Assembly (NCBI RefSeq): GCF_019711195.1
Contig: NZ_CP081299.1
Location: forward strand, 124,001 to 188,000
Length of the DNA stretch: 64,000 nt
Source of the DNA: Dyadobacter sp. NIV53
GTDB lineage: Bacteria; Bacteroidota; Bacteroidia; Cytophagales; Spirosomataceae
Direction: 5' to 3'
Part shown: one piece after another, positions 1 to 9,726 of the stretch
How positions within the stretch are numbered: the stretch's first letter is position 1
Layout: each line of letters starts with the position of its first letter
Program-made: the position numbers and the translations under genes
The notes under the pieces: model-generated
What the model was told of the DNA's origin: nothing
Databases searched by the model: none
What the model saw: the letters and a program-made list of their open reading frames with translations, nothing else

Positions 1-298
1 GAAATGTGGCGCAGGATTCAAAATAGCTCAGAACTTCTGATTTCAACAAAGCAAAAAAATCAGGGTCCCGGAACATTTCAGAATAATTGACTGTCAGATC
101 CTGCACCAGATCATAAGCCGCAACTTCATTACGATGAATGTCAGTCATTAACTCTGACAGGCTAACCGCACGTTTAACCAGATGCAACCGGGCTCTTCTC
201 ATTAGCGAAGGGCGTGTATAACCCGAAAAATCAAATCCTGATGTTTCCCTCAGCCGGAAAATCAGTGACTCAAGTCCGCGATAATCAATAGTTTCCAT
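1..298 (-). CDS. CheR-type protein-glutamate methyltransferase, N-terminal part (cut by window edge)
   Basis: Reading the minus strand from an ATG at 298 gives about 99 residues that run off the left edge without a stop. They match the all-alpha N-terminal domain of CheR, which uses S-adenosylmethionine to methylate receptor glutamates. The stretch NYSEMFRDPDFF near the cut edge is the CheR signature leading into the SAM domain. The gene starts only 5 bases after the stop of the upstream hybrid kinase, so the two are surely co-transcribed. CheR-like enzymes beside multi-receiver kinases are common in non-motile Bacteroidota, so a role outside flagellar chemotaxis is likely. The catalytic domain lies outside the window. 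Confidence 0.85.
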   Translation of the reverse strand, partial: METIDYRGLESLIFRLRETSGFDFSGYTRPSLMRRARLHLVKRAVSLSELMTDIHRNEVAAYDLVQDLTVNYSEMFRDPDFFALLKSEVLSYFESCATF

Positions 299-303
299 GT
301 TAT

Positions 304-3300
304 TTAAGCTGAGTGTATCCAAACTTTGATGAGCGAAAGCAGTTTGTCAGTATCTACTGGTTTCGAGATATAATCGTTGGCACCGGCAGCCATACATTGT
401 TCCCGGTCTCCCTGCATTGCCTTAGCCGTTACCGCTATGATCGGCAAATCCAACCATTTTTTATTCTCCCTTATTACCCGCGTTGCCTCAATTCCATCCA
501 TTTCAGGCATCATTACATCCATCAGGACAAGCTGAATATCGGGTATTTCTTCCAATTTCTGAATGGCTTCCTTACCATTCATGGCAATTACGATAGAAAA
601 GCCTGCTCCTTCCAGTACAGCGCTTAATGCAAAAATATTACGCATATCATCATCGGCCAGCAATACTTTTTTTCCGACAAAACTTTTTTCAGTATAACCT
701 TGTACATTGCCAGAATCCCGCTTTGCAATCGGAGTGAAAATAGGTTTTGGAAGAATTTTTGTAAGGAAAAGTTTTACTTCGTCCAGTAGCCTCTCATTAG
801 ATTTACGCGTTTTCATGACCACCGGATGAGCATATTTCATAACCCTGACAAGATCCGGATGAGAAAGATCTTCTGCTGTATTGATCACAACAGGCAAAGC
901 GGAGTAAGATGGATTTTGCTTGATCTGGTCCAAAAAATCAAGGCCATTCATATCGGATAAGTGGATATCCAGAATAATACCATCGACAGAATCATTTGAT
1001 AGAATTGCCATGGCTTCCCCTGCCGAATAGGCGTATAGAACAAAAATATTATTGTCAGTCAGGAAATCACCCAGATATTTACTTTGGAACGTATCATCTT
1101 CAACAAGCAGTATTCTTTGTTTAGATAGATTTTTTCCTTCAAATTTCAATAAGTCAAAAATTCCTTCTGCCGATTTTCTGTTAATCGGTTTTTGAATAAA
1201 TCCGATTGCACCTTCCGAATTAAAGTCATCTTTATCACCGGCAGATACAGTATGCACGGGAATCAGTCGGGTTTTGTTATCTGATTTAAGTTCTTTCAGT
1301 AAAGCTTCGCCAGACATATCCGGCAAATGCATATCCAGTATAATCGCAGTTGGCCTGAAAGATCTTGCTAATTGCAGACCGAGCTGGCCAGTTTCAGCAG
1401 TTGCAACCTGAAACCCACTATTCCGGGCCTTGTTGGCCATATCAGCAGCGAAAAAAGGATCGTCCTCAATGAGCAGTAACCGGTTTTCCTGTTCTTTTTC
1501 GTTCACAGGCTTTTTAAATTCCTGAGATTTAATAACAGGTAATTCATCCTTTATGGGAAACACATCAGCTTGTTCGGTAAATACTGGAACTGGCAGTGTC
1601 AGCGTAAAAACTGACCCTTTTCCGGGTTCACTTTTTAAGGAGATCGTGCCCCCGAATAAATTTGTAAGCTCTTTTGTAATGGACAATCCCAACCCGGTAC
1701 CGCCGTATTTTCTACTAGTAGAGCCATCAGCCTGCTGAAAAGCTTCAAAAATTGCCTGCTGCTTATCTTCCGGAATGCCAATACCGGTATCCGAAACTTC
1801 AAAAATCCAGCGATCATTTTTCAATGAAACTACCAACGAAACTTCACCGGGTGCTGATGTAAATTTTATGGCATTCGAAAGTAAATTTCTAAGGATTTGC
1901 AGGAGCCTTACGTGATCCAGGTACATTTTAGCAGGACAGGATTCATCCTTCGTAATGCTTAGTCCAAGCCCTTTATTTTCAGCAACTTTATAAAATGTGT
2001 TCCTGATTTCTATAAGCAAAAATTCTGTATCGATATTTTCATGATGCAGATCGATTTTCCCGGATTCAACCTTGGCAAGGTCTAGTATATCGTTAATCAG
2101 GGTAAGTAAATCGCTTCCCGAATTATGTATAACCGAAGCATAGCGCTGTTCATCTTCACTTAGTCGCTGCTCTTTATTTTCTTCGAGAATATGGGATAAT
2201 ATCAGTATACTGTTCAGTGGTGTTCGTAATTCGTGGCTCATATTGGCAAGAAATTCACTTTTAAACTTGCCACTTTTTTCGAGCTCATCCGCTTTTAGCT
2301 GTAACTGATCCCTGGCTTCTTCCAGCGTTCCCTTTTGCTCCTCAAGCATAAAGGCTTTTTCTTCCAGTTCTGTATTGATCTGCTTTAATTCTTCCTGTTG
2401 AATACGAAGTTCTTCTTCCGAAACCTGAAGCAGGGATGAGTTCAGGATCAACTCTTCATGTGTATTACTTAGCTGCTCCTGCTGGGCTTCCAGTTCTTCT
2501 GCCTGCCTTTGGCTTTTATCAAGTAATTGCTGCATAGCCAATCTTGCCCTTGCTGCCATCAAAGCAATTGCAACATTTTCGGAAATTGTTTCCAGCAAAC
2601 GAACTGTTCCGGAATGCGGCTCATGTAGCAGGGCTATTTCAAGTAATGCAATTACAGTACCTTCAAAAATCAGAGATTTAACGAAAATAATTCCGGGCTT
2701 ACTCCGTCCGGTTCCACTAACAACCTGAATGTAGTCCGGGGATACGTCTATTTTTTTAAAATCAAGTTTATCCTTAAATACTTGTCCAAGTATACCTTGT
2801 CCTGGTGCTATTATTTTTGGGACTAATTCATCATTAGCAACGCCATAAGAAACGGCATATTCAAGATAATTGCCCTCCTCGGATTTGAGATATATAATGG
2901 CAATTATTGCACCGGTAATTTCAGCTATTTTATGGATCAGGTTATAAGCCAGTTCATCTCTGGAAGGCTCACCTCTCACGGCAATACTAACTTCGGCAGC
3001 GGCACTCAGTATCCAGTTTTTTTCCTGATCGGCCAATACAATCTTTTCAAGTTGTGCATTTACCTTTTTTGTTTCCTTTTCAGAAGCAATTTGTGAATTG
3101 TAAGTCTGGCGGATAAAATAATAAAGCAGAAATATAACCAGCATAAAAATTCCGGTTCCAAAAACGATCACCATTTTAGCGTTAGAGGAGCTTTCTATAG
3201 CTTTTTGCTCACGTTCGGTCAGCAGGGCCTGTTCAGTATTTTCTATCCTGTTAAAATTGAAATCAATTTTTGAAGACAGATTTTTACCTTTTATAATAAG

Positions 3301-3723
3301 TAAACGAAGCGTATCCGAACTGTTACTATCAGACTGGAGCTGGTCCAATTGTATGCTCATTAATTCCAGCTTATTGCTCAACAGGCCTGTCAAGGTATCA
3401 AGTTTCGCACTTTGCACAGGATTATCCTGTGTTAACACTTTCAGGTTGTTAATTTCATCCCAGATATTTTCATTTGCATCATTGTATGAATTTTCGAACT
3501 TACTGTTTTTAGTAAGTGCAAATCCCCTGATATTCGATTCGGCTGTAAGCAATAAATTTTTTACTTTATTAGAAACTGCAATGACATCCTTGGTGTGATT
3601 GACCCACGAAGAATTCTCCTGCTGAATTACCAGGGCATTATAAGATGTTAAGCCAACCAATGTGACTAAAACAATAGAAAAAGCAATGCCTAAAAAGACT
3701 TGTTTCTGAAAAGTAAGACGCAT
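304..3723 (-). CDS. Hybrid sensor histidine kinase with GAF domain and three receiver domains
   Basis: Membrane-bound signalling kinase. I chose the ATG at 3723 because the frame extends upstream only to a TTG and the residues before it do not look like an N-terminus. Counted from that ATG, in order: a membrane segment (about 9-28), a CHASE3-like extracytoplasmic region, a second membrane segment (about 184-204), a GAF domain (about 240-390), a long Glu/Gln-rich coiled coil (about 395-485), HisKA with the H-box SHELRTP (His at about 497), HATPase with NLLSNAIKF and DTGIGIP, and three receiver domains with phospho-acceptor Asp at about 797, 919 and 1069. Each receiver keeps its acidic pocket and conserved Lys. 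It is followed at once by a CheR-like gene. Ligand and output are unknown. Confidence 0.9.
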   Translation of the reverse strand: MRLTFQKQVFLGIAFSIVLVTLVGLTSYNALVIQQENSSWVNHTKDVIAVSNKVKNLLLTAESNIRGFALTKNSKFENSYNDANENIWDEINNLKVLTQDNPVQSAKLDTLTGLLSNKLELMSIQLDQLQSDSNSSDTLRLLIIKGKNLSSKIDFNFNRIENTEQALLTEREQKAIESSSNAKMVIVFGTGIFMLVIFLLYYFIRQTYNSQIASEKETKKVNAQLEKIVLADQEKNWILSAAAEVSIAVRGEPSRDELAYNLIHKIAEITGAIIAIIYLKSEEGNYLEYAVSYGVANDELVPKIIAPGQGILGQVFKDKLDFKKIDVSPDYIQVVSGTGRSKPGIIFVKSLIFEGTVIALLEIALLHEPHSGTVRLLETISENVAIALMAARARLAMQQLLDKSQRQAEELEAQQEQLSNTHEELILNSSLLQVSEEELRIQQEELKQINTELEEKAFMLEEQKGTLEEARDQLQLKADELEKSGKFKSEFLANMSHELRTPLNSILILSHILEENKEQRLSEDEQRYASVIHNSGSDLLTLINDILDLAKVESGKIDLHHENIDTEFLLIEIRNTFYKVAENKGLGLSITKDESCPAKMYLDHVRLLQILRNLLSNAIKFTSAPGEVSLVVSLKNDRWIFEVSDTGIGIPEDKQQAIFEAFQQADGSTSRKYGGTGLGLSITKELTNLFGGTISLKSEPGKGSVFTLTLPVPVFTEQADVFPIKDELPVIKSQEFKKPVNEKEQENRLLLIEDDPFFAADMANKARNSGFQVATAETGQLGLQLARSFRPTAIILDMHLPDMSGEALLKELKSDNKTRLIPVHTVSAGDKDDFNSEGAIGFIQKPINRKSAEGIFDLLKFEGKNLSKQRILLVEDDTFQSKYLGDFLTDNNIFVLYAYSAGEAMAILSNDSVDGIILDIHLSDMNGLDFLDQIKQNPSYSALPVVINTAEDLSHPDLVRVMKYAHPVVMKTRKSNERLLDEVKLFLTKILPKPIFTPIAKRDSGNVQGYTEKSFVGKKVLLADDDMRNIFALSAVLEGAGFSIVIAMNGKEAIQKLEEIPDIQLVLMDVMMPEMDGIEATRVIRENKKWLDLPIIAVTAKAMQGDREQCMAAGANDYISKPVDTDKLLSLIKVWIHSA

Positions 3724-3958
3724 AGAATAAAAATGCCGTTGAGCCTGGATACCAAATAATCCTAAAATTCCTCTAAGATCATAAAAATTGTGCAATTTCC
3801 GAATAAAAAATACTAAATAATACTACATATTTATATTACATAATTCTATAATAATTGATAATTATTTATGGTTAACTATTTTCATTGGAATAAGCACATG
3901 CCAGAACAAAAAATGACTGTTCCTGAATTAAAAGAAAATGATATTATTAATTTAAAAA

Positions 3959-3990
3959 TTGTCATTTAAACGCAATTTGGGTTAGTTTTG
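3959..3990 (+). promoter_or_regulatory. Bacteroidota-type promoter for the DUF3224-like gene
   Basis: TAGTTTTG at 3983-3990 fits the TAnnTTTG -7 consensus exactly. TTG at 3959-3961 sits 21 bases upstream, a normal distance for the -33 element. The ATG at 4021 lies about 30 bases downstream. This also argues against translation starting at the TTG at 3988, which is inside the -7 box. Confidence 0.55.
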
Positions 3991-4020
3991 AAGCTTTACC
4001 TTGTATATAAAACACTATTT

Positions 4021-4422
4021 ATGATGTTATCGGCAAATGCTACTTTCTTCGTTACAGATGGTTATGAGGAGTTTTTTAGCAAGAACGAAAATGGAGAAAA
4101 ACTGACAACCGGTAAGTTCACGATCGTTTATGAAGGTGAAATGAAAGGAGAAAGCATTTTGATGGAATTGAAAAATAATATGAGTAAAGCGAATACAACG
4201 GTATATGGATTAGAACGGTTTACCGGTGTTATTGCCGGGAGAACGGGAAGTGTTGTATTTGAACATAAGGGAAATTATGAAAACGGATTGGTCACAACTG
4301 TACGTAAAATTGTTCCTGGAAGCGGCACCAATGAACTGGTCGGTATTGTAGGAGAAATATTATTTACTTCGAAAAATGCAAAAGAATATCACCTCACTTT
4401 AAACTACAATTTCACTGAATAG
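4021..4422 (+). CDS. DUF3224-like small protein
   Basis: A protein of about 133 residues with no clear signal peptide. The pattern (GKFTIVYEGEMKGES near the front, a central GLERFTGVIAGRTGSVVFEHKG, and a late GSGTNELVGIVGEILF) resembles the DUF3224 family, beta-barrel proteins related in fold to allene oxide cyclase, with no settled function. The start is the ATG at 4021, although a second ATG follows directly. It has its own promoter and converges on the helicase gene, with only 9 bases between the stops. The family call rests on pattern recognition. Confidence 0.7.
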   Translation: MMLSANATFFVTDGYEEFFSKNENGEKLTTGKFTIVYEGEMKGESILMELKNNMSKANTTVYGLERFTGVIAGRTGSVVFEHKGNYENGLVTTVRKIVPGSGTNELVGIVGEILFTSKNAKEYHLTLNYNFTE

Positions 4423-4431
4423 TAAGTTATT

Positions 4432-7400
4432 TCATACCCATTCCACCATTTCGTTTTCAAGCGTTACCAAAACACCCTTTGCAGATTTTCCTGTATTTTG
4501 AAACACAGTTACCAGCTTCCGGAGATGGCGGCGATTTTCATCGTTTCCGTTTCCGCCAACAAATATCATAAACACATAATTTCCATCCGGCAACTGTACT
4601 ATCCGGTCAATATGCAGTAGTTTTCCTCCCGGGATCAAAAGTTCTTTATTGGTTTGAATACTATTTTCATCATCGTATAAATCCTGCAAAGAAGTATTTC
4701 CAAGCAGATTTGTCATTTGCACACTAACTGATTCCGCCTCGGATCTTGTAAAAATACCCTCGGAAATTAATTTCTGAATGGCATTGGGCAAATCAGACAG
4801 GCTTTTTAGGCGAGTCAATAAATACCGTAGTTTCTGTAGACGGTCATATTTCAGTTCAAATGTCTCCACATCAAAAATCCGGTCGGCCATCCTGCGCAAT
4901 CTCAATGAATTGGTACGATCATTACTCAATATACCTGTCATCACAAAAGGCTTTGCATCCGTCCTGACATGGGCATGCCTGCGATCGTCAGTTCCTTCTG
5001 CAATGATGTATAGCACCTGTTCGTCGCTCCATGCAGGTTCAAAATCCGGCTGACTAAGGAAATCGTGTAGCCAACCGCCAATGGTGGTTGAGTTCTGCCA
5101 GTTTTTTTCACTCTTGGCTAAAATATACAAACGTTGAATGGATCTTGTAAATGCAACATAAAGCAAGTTCAGTGTTTCCACCAGTTTCCGCGCACGTTCA
5201 TCTGCATACTGATCTGCTAACAAGGTGTTTTCAAGATCTTTGACAACCGAAACCATCGAACTTTTGAGTTTTTTACCTTCTCCAGATCCTTCCGATTTTC
5301 CGGTTAATATCAATTCCTCGTAATCAATATCATCCAGATCAACCCAAATCCTATCCAGTGTAGGATTAGATGTGTATTTCCAATTGGCGTATGGAACAAT
5401 CACTACCGGATATTCCAGTCCCTTTGACTTATGAATGGTCGTAATCCGCAATGCATCAGTGTCGGCTGGAATCGTGATGGAAAGCTTATTTTTGGCAGTT
5501 TCCCAATAATGCAGAAAATCGCCTAAATGGTTGGTACGCCTGGTTCCAAATTCCAGCACCACATCCAGAAAACGGAAAAGATATTCATTGTCAGAACCTC
5601 CGTCAAAAAGACCAAAGTTTTGCATAAGCTGCTCGCTCAGTTCAAAAACAGAAAGCTGCCTCATTCTGAATGCAGTCAGTACTATTCCCCATTTGGAAAA
5701 ATAATCCAGAAAGGTGTCAAGCCCTGGTTCGGTACATACTTTTCTTATGGCTTCATATTCGGCGGCACCCGGATTTTCCTGCCTGATTACATGATGGAAT
5801 AAATAAGCTGCTTCGTATCGTGCCAGTCGATGATCAGAAGTATGCAAAACCTTCATAAAGGAAATCACAAAGTGTACAGCCCGGGAATAGCCCAGCGACA
5901 AGGCATCATCAGAAATCAGCGGATATCCTTCATTTTTTAACGCATTGGCAATGGCAGTCGCTTCCTTTTTACGATGGCACAAAATTGCAATATCTCTCCA
6001 TCGGTAACCATTACCTTTCAGTTCTTCAACGAGTTCAAGCGTTCGTTTTATGATCGGATCATTCGTGCTTTCCTCACTTGAAATTTCATCCAGGTCTTCA
6101 TACATATTCAGAAATTCCATTTGTACGTGGCCGCCTTCTGAAACACCATCTGGAATTTCCTGCTGAAAATTTTCGTCATAAACATCTTTTACCAAAGGAA
6201 ACTCACTTCCCAGAGAATCAGACACAAAAGAAAAAAACTGGTTATTGAAATTAGTGATTTCGCGGTAGCTTCGGCGATTGGTACGTAAGTGATCCACGGC
6301 CAGATAAGTATCCAGGCTCCATAAACGTTCCTGGTTGAAAGCATTATCTCCCAAAACAGAAGTTAGCTGCATCACCTGATTTTGTGCCAGATGTAACAAC
6401 AAATCCATATCACCCCCGCGAAAACGATAAATAGATTGTTTGGCATCTCCAACAATCAGATTAAAATAACCATCTGCCAATGCGTTTTCAATCAATGGAA
6501 GCAAATTGGCAAATTGCAGTTTGGATGTGTCCTGAAACTCATCAACCAGAATATGGTTATATTTTTCTCCAAGCCTTTCAAAAATAAATGGAACGGGTTC
6601 CTGCGAAACAATTTCAAGAATTTTCTTATTAAAATCTGAGATGTGTACCTGGTTGTTTTGCCTCAATAGCGCGTCAAATTCTTTACGGATCTCACCTAAT
6701 AGAGAAAGGTTGTAAATATGCCGGTCAAGAATATTATATAAAGCAATTTTCTCTGATTCTGATGTGCGAATGTTTTCAATCTGGTGAAAGAAATTTTCAA
6801 GTTCAGGCCTGATCTCTTCAATTTTATCCTTGATCATTACAGCCGTTTTGGCGCCATACCAGGTGCCTTCACCTATGGATTTATAAGCATAAGAATTAGG
6901 TTCAGCCCAAAGTTTTTTTCCATCACCTCTGTCTTTATAATAACCAAAAATGCCCCGTCCACCCTGATGAAAATCCTTATCCACCAAAAAACCTTCCTGT
7001 ATTAATTCACATGCTTTTTTGGCAAGTGTTGTGATCCGGCTCTCCTTTTCACGAACAAATTTACGCATCTGGTTACGTATAGCAATCCAGTCTTCCATTT
7101 GCAGGTCAGCTATCCGCAGCATTTGTATGTAGCTTTGCTCACTCAGCAAGGTACCAGAGGTTTGACGGATCTGGGAAGGAAGACTTGACCAGCTTTTGCC
7201 TTCTTCTGCATTTTCACGGTAATATTTTTCTACGATATCTGTCAGGACTTCCTCTCCTTCCTGCCCTATTCTGGCTAATAAGCGGTCAACTGCTTCGTCC
7301 AGTAAATCGCCATCAAGCTGGGTTTCAAAAACAAAAGGAATTCCGAGCTCATCGGTAAAACTACTGATCAGCCGCTGAGTAAACTTATCAATCGTCATGA

Positions 7401-7758
7401 CTGAAAAGTCGGAATAGCGGTGCAGTATCTGGCGAAATACCAGTTGGGCCCGCACAGAAATCAACTCACACGCACCTGTAAAAAGCTCTTCATCTGTTTC
7501 AGTGGCCGGATACATTTCAATTACAACATCCCTAAGCATAGTTGGCACAATTTCCGGCGAATTCTGGTAATCAGAAAATTGCCTTAGCATAAGCAAAATA
7601 CGCTCCTTCATTTCATTTGCTGCGGCATTCGTAAATGTGACAGCCAGTATTTGCCTGAAATAAGTATCTGAGCTGGAGTGTAATGCCAGTTTAAGGTATT
7701 CTTTTGTCAGTGTATATGTTTTGCCTGAACCGGCAGAAGAACTGTAAACTTTAAACAC
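4432..7758 (-). CDS. UvrD/AddA-like superfamily 1 helicase
   Basis: An 1108-residue protein starting at GTG. Walker A is SSAGSGKTYT at residues 7-16 and the Walker B/motif II is DEFQDT at 406-411; later SF1 motifs include TTIHKSKGLEYPVV and LLYVAFTRS. The architecture is that of AddA/RecB-type helicases used in double-strand-break repair. In AddA the C-terminal region ends in a PD-(D/E)XK nuclease. Here that region is recognisable (LHIDRIVQ at about 1049-1056), but the place where an Asp-x-Lys motif is expected reads FMIFVGG (about 1063-1069), so the nuclease appears inactive. No AddB partner is adjacent. It stands alone on its strand, upstream of no obvious operon partner. Confidence 0.85.
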   Translation of the reverse strand: MFKVYSSSAGSGKTYTLTKEYLKLALHSSSDTYFRQILAVTFTNAAANEMKERILLMLRQFSDYQNSPEIVPTMLRDVVIEMYPATETDEELFTGACELISVRAQLVFRQILHRYSDFSVMTIDKFTQRLISSFTDELGIPFVFETQLDGDLLDEAVDRLLARIGQEGEEVLTDIVEKYYRENAEEGKSWSSLPSQIRQTSGTLLSEQSYIQMLRIADLQMEDWIAIRNQMRKFVREKESRITTLAKKACELIQEGFLVDKDFHQGGRGIFGYYKDRGDGKKLWAEPNSYAYKSIGEGTWYGAKTAVMIKDKIEEIRPELENFFHQIENIRTSESEKIALYNILDRHIYNLSLLGEIRKEFDALLRQNNQVHISDFNKKILEIVSQEPVPFIFERLGEKYNHILVDEFQDTSKLQFANLLPLIENALADGYFNLIVGDAKQSIYRFRGGDMDLLLHLAQNQVMQLTSVLGDNAFNQERLWSLDTYLAVDHLRTNRRSYREITNFNNQFFSFVSDSLGSEFPLVKDVYDENFQQEIPDGVSEGGHVQMEFLNMYEDLDEISSEESTNDPIIKRTLELVEELKGNGYRWRDIAILCHRKKEATAIANALKNEGYPLISDDALSLGYSRAVHFVISFMKVLHTSDHRLARYEAAYLFHHVIRQENPGAAEYEAIRKVCTEPGLDTFLDYFSKWGIVLTAFRMRQLSVFELSEQLMQNFGLFDGGSDNEYLFRFLDVVLEFGTRRTNHLGDFLHYWETAKNKLSITIPADTDALRITTIHKSKGLEYPVVIVPYANWKYTSNPTLDRIWVDLDDIDYEELILTGKSEGSGEGKKLKSSMVSVVKDLENTLLADQYADERARKLVETLNLLYVAFTRSIQRLYILAKSEKNWQNSTTIGGWLHDFLSQPDFEPAWSDEQVLYIIAEGTDDRRHAHVRTDAKPFVMTGILSNDRTNSLRLRRMADRIFDVETFELKYDRLQKLRYLLTRLKSLSDLPNAIQKLISEGIFTRSEAESVSVQMTNLLGNTSLQDLYDDENSIQTNKELLIPGGKLLHIDRIVQLPDGNYVFMIFVGGNGNDENRRHLRKLVTVFQNTGKSAKGVLVTLENEMVEWV

Positions 7759-7808
7759 GTAGCGTTGATTTGAAAATTAAGATTGGCCAAAAGTAATTAC
7801 CAATTTAC

Positions 7809-7834
7809 AAAAAAGAGCAGGCTAATGCCCGCTC
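7809..7834 (-). terminator. Rho-independent terminator after the outer-membrane protein gene
   Basis: On the minus strand GAGCGGGC-ATTA-GCCTGCTC forms an 8-pair stem with one G-T pair, followed by six T residues. It lies about 40 bases after the stop at 7877 and so ends the his-region transcript. Confidence 0.75.
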
Positions 7835-7876
7835 TCTTCTAATATTATTCGCAAGTTAATTTTTAAAAGCCGGTTA

Positions 7877-8410
7877 TTACAGGTTGAAACGAATTCCACC
7901 GGAAAGATTAGGGCTTAGATAAAAAGGCCTTGGAAGAAGTTCTACGTAAGCTCCTGCTTCCAGAAATACCGATATTTTATTATTTGGGATAAAATATTCA
8001 ACACCACCTAATGCCGAACCGCCCAACGATATTTGTTTTTCACGGTCTCCTGGTGAAGGGATTGATTGCTTGTTATCAGGATAATAATTACGGCTATTTA
8101 CCTGTCCTCCAAGTCCATAATAAACGTGTACAGCCTCAGAATTGAACAATGGAGTGTGCCATAAATAATGAGCCTGTACAGACAAACCTGCATTCTTGTA
8201 CACCCCTCTTCTGTAATCACGTTTATTAGCAAGAATTCCTCCGTAAGTCCCTATTGTTACATCAATAGCGTGAACATTATTAAAATATTTTCGAATATTA
8301 ACTCCGGTGGGTTCTCCCAGTTTAAATCCAACTGCCCAGTTATTTTCATATTGTGCATGGGCAAAACCAAAACATAGGGTGCAAAATACTGTTAGTGCTA
8401 ATTTCTTCAT
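7877..8410 (-). CDS. Small secreted beta-barrel (outer-membrane-like) protein
   Basis: About 177 residues from the ATG at 8410. The start is placed there because MKKLALTVFCTLCFGFAHAQ is a textbook signal peptide ending AHA-Q, while the longer reading frame adds a non-matching leader. The mature part alternates polar and hydrophobic residues, has many Gly and Tyr and ends in SGGIRFNL, a phenylalanine-rich C-terminus typical of outer-membrane barrels. The GFKLGEPTGVNIRKYF segment recurs in small Bacteroidota barrel proteins. It starts about 50 bases after hisC on the same strand and is probably carried by read-through of the his operon. Function unknown. Confidence 0.7.
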   Translation of the reverse strand: MKKLALTVFCTLCFGFAHAQYENNWAVGFKLGEPTGVNIRKYFNNVHAIDVTIGTYGGILANKRDYRRGVYKNAGLSVQAHYLWHTPLFNSEAVHVYYGLGGQVNSRNYYPDNKQSIPSPGDREKQISLGGSALGGVEYFIPNNKISVFLEAGAYVELLPRPFYLSPNLSGGIRFNL

Positions 8411-8463
8411 AGATAGTATTGTTGTAGGGAAATGTTTAATTGGTTTTTTGTTAATTAAGTGCT

Positions 8464-9537
8464 TCAAACTGTTACGATCGTTTGCTGGTATTTTTTCAAT
8501 GATTCTATTAAAGCTTCATTTTCTTCTTTTGTACCTACTGTTATCCGCAGGCAACCTTCGCATAAATGAACGCGGGAGCGGTCGCGGACAATGATAGTTT
8601 CCTTTAAAAGATAGTCCATAATTGCTTTGGCATCATCGAATTTAACAAGCAGGAAATTGGCATCTGACGGAAATACTTTATTCACCAACGATAAATTTTC
8701 CAGCATGGTACATAAAGAAGATCTTTCTTTAAGAATATCCTGCACCATTTCTGTCATTTTTGCTACTGAATCCAATCCTATTAATAAAGCCTGTTGTGCG
8801 GGCTGACTGATATTATAAGGAGCTTTGATCTTATTTAAAATGTAAACGAGTTCTTTTGATGTAAAACACATACCTGCGCGTAATCCTGCAAGCCCCCACG
8901 CTTTTGAGAAGGTTTGTAAAACTACCAGATTAGGATAACTGTCCAAACGGTGCAGCCATGACTCCGAATCTGTAAAATCCACATAAGCTTCATCCACTAC
9001 TACAAGTCCGGAAAAGTTTTCCAGTATAGTTTCAATATCCTTTTCCTTCATGACATTCCCACTTGGATTATTGGGCGAGCATATCCATATAATTTTCGTT
9101 TCCGGAGTAATTGCACTTATAACTGCCTCAACATCTATCTGATAATCAGCGGTAAGCGAAACCTTATCTATTAACACATCGTGGATAGAAGCACTAACTT
9201 CATACATTCCGTAAGTTGGAGGCATGATCAAAACGCGGTCTTTACCAGGAGTACACGTAGCCCGAACCAGTAAATCGATAGGTTCATCGCTTCCATTTCC
9301 TAAAAATATACGTTCGATATTTATATTTTTTATTGGAGCCAGTTTTCTCTTGATATCATTCTGATGCGGATCAGGATAACGGTTATAATTTTCTTCCGTT
9401 ACTGAGCCATACGGATTTTCATTGGCATCCAGAAAAATCCCGACATGGCCCGTGTATTCGTCTCTGGCAGAAGAATAAGGTGATAAATTTAAAATATGCG
9501 GACGAAGTACTTTATTCAGATCAAAGGATTGGTTCAT
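8464..9537 (-). CDS. hisC: Histidinol-phosphate aminotransferase
   Basis: A 357-residue fold-type I PLP enzyme that makes L-histidinol phosphate from imidazole-acetol phosphate and glutamate in the cytoplasm. Family marks are LDANENPYG near the N-terminus, LGNGSDEPIDLL, the WICSPNNPSGN motif and QTFSKAWGLAGLRAG, which holds the PLP-binding lysine. Length and start are normal. It follows hisD by 189 bases and hisG lies further upstream, so it belongs to the hisS-hisG-hisD-hisC run. The later steps (hisB, H, A, F, I) are not in this window. Confidence 0.95.
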   Translation of the reverse strand: MNQSFDLNKVLRPHILNLSPYSSARDEYTGHVGIFLDANENPYGSVTEENYNRYPDPHQNDIKRKLAPIKNINIERIFLGNGSDEPIDLLVRATCTPGKDRVLIMPPTYGMYEVSASIHDVLIDKVSLTADYQIDVEAVISAITPETKIIWICSPNNPSGNVMKEKDIETILENFSGLVVVDEAYVDFTDSESWLHRLDSYPNLVVLQTFSKAWGLAGLRAGMCFTSKELVYILNKIKAPYNISQPAQQALLIGLDSVAKMTEMVQDILKERSSLCTMLENLSLVNKVFPSDANFLLVKFDDAKAIMDYLLKETIIVRDRSRVHLCEGCLRITVGTKEENEALIESLKKYQQTIVTV

Positions 9538-9726
9538 TTCTGCACTTATTTATTCATTCAAAAATAGCTTTACGAATTACTTTTATCTTCTACTAAACAA
9601 TCTGTTATCGAATTGAAAAGGTTCAATATTAATCACTTTTACCGATTCACCATCCGGATGATCAGAACTGACCAGATTACACCGTTGCATATTGTACAAA
9701 AGGTTACGTCAATTTTATGATTTCCA

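Noticed and set aside
3898..3969. 23-codon frame upstream of the DUF3224-like gene
   Set aside because: Very short, AT-rich, no promoter or family, and it runs into the promoter of the next gene.
3988..4020. TTG start giving a longer DUF3224-like protein
   Set aside because: The TTG lies inside an exact -7 promoter box, and the added residues do not fit the family.
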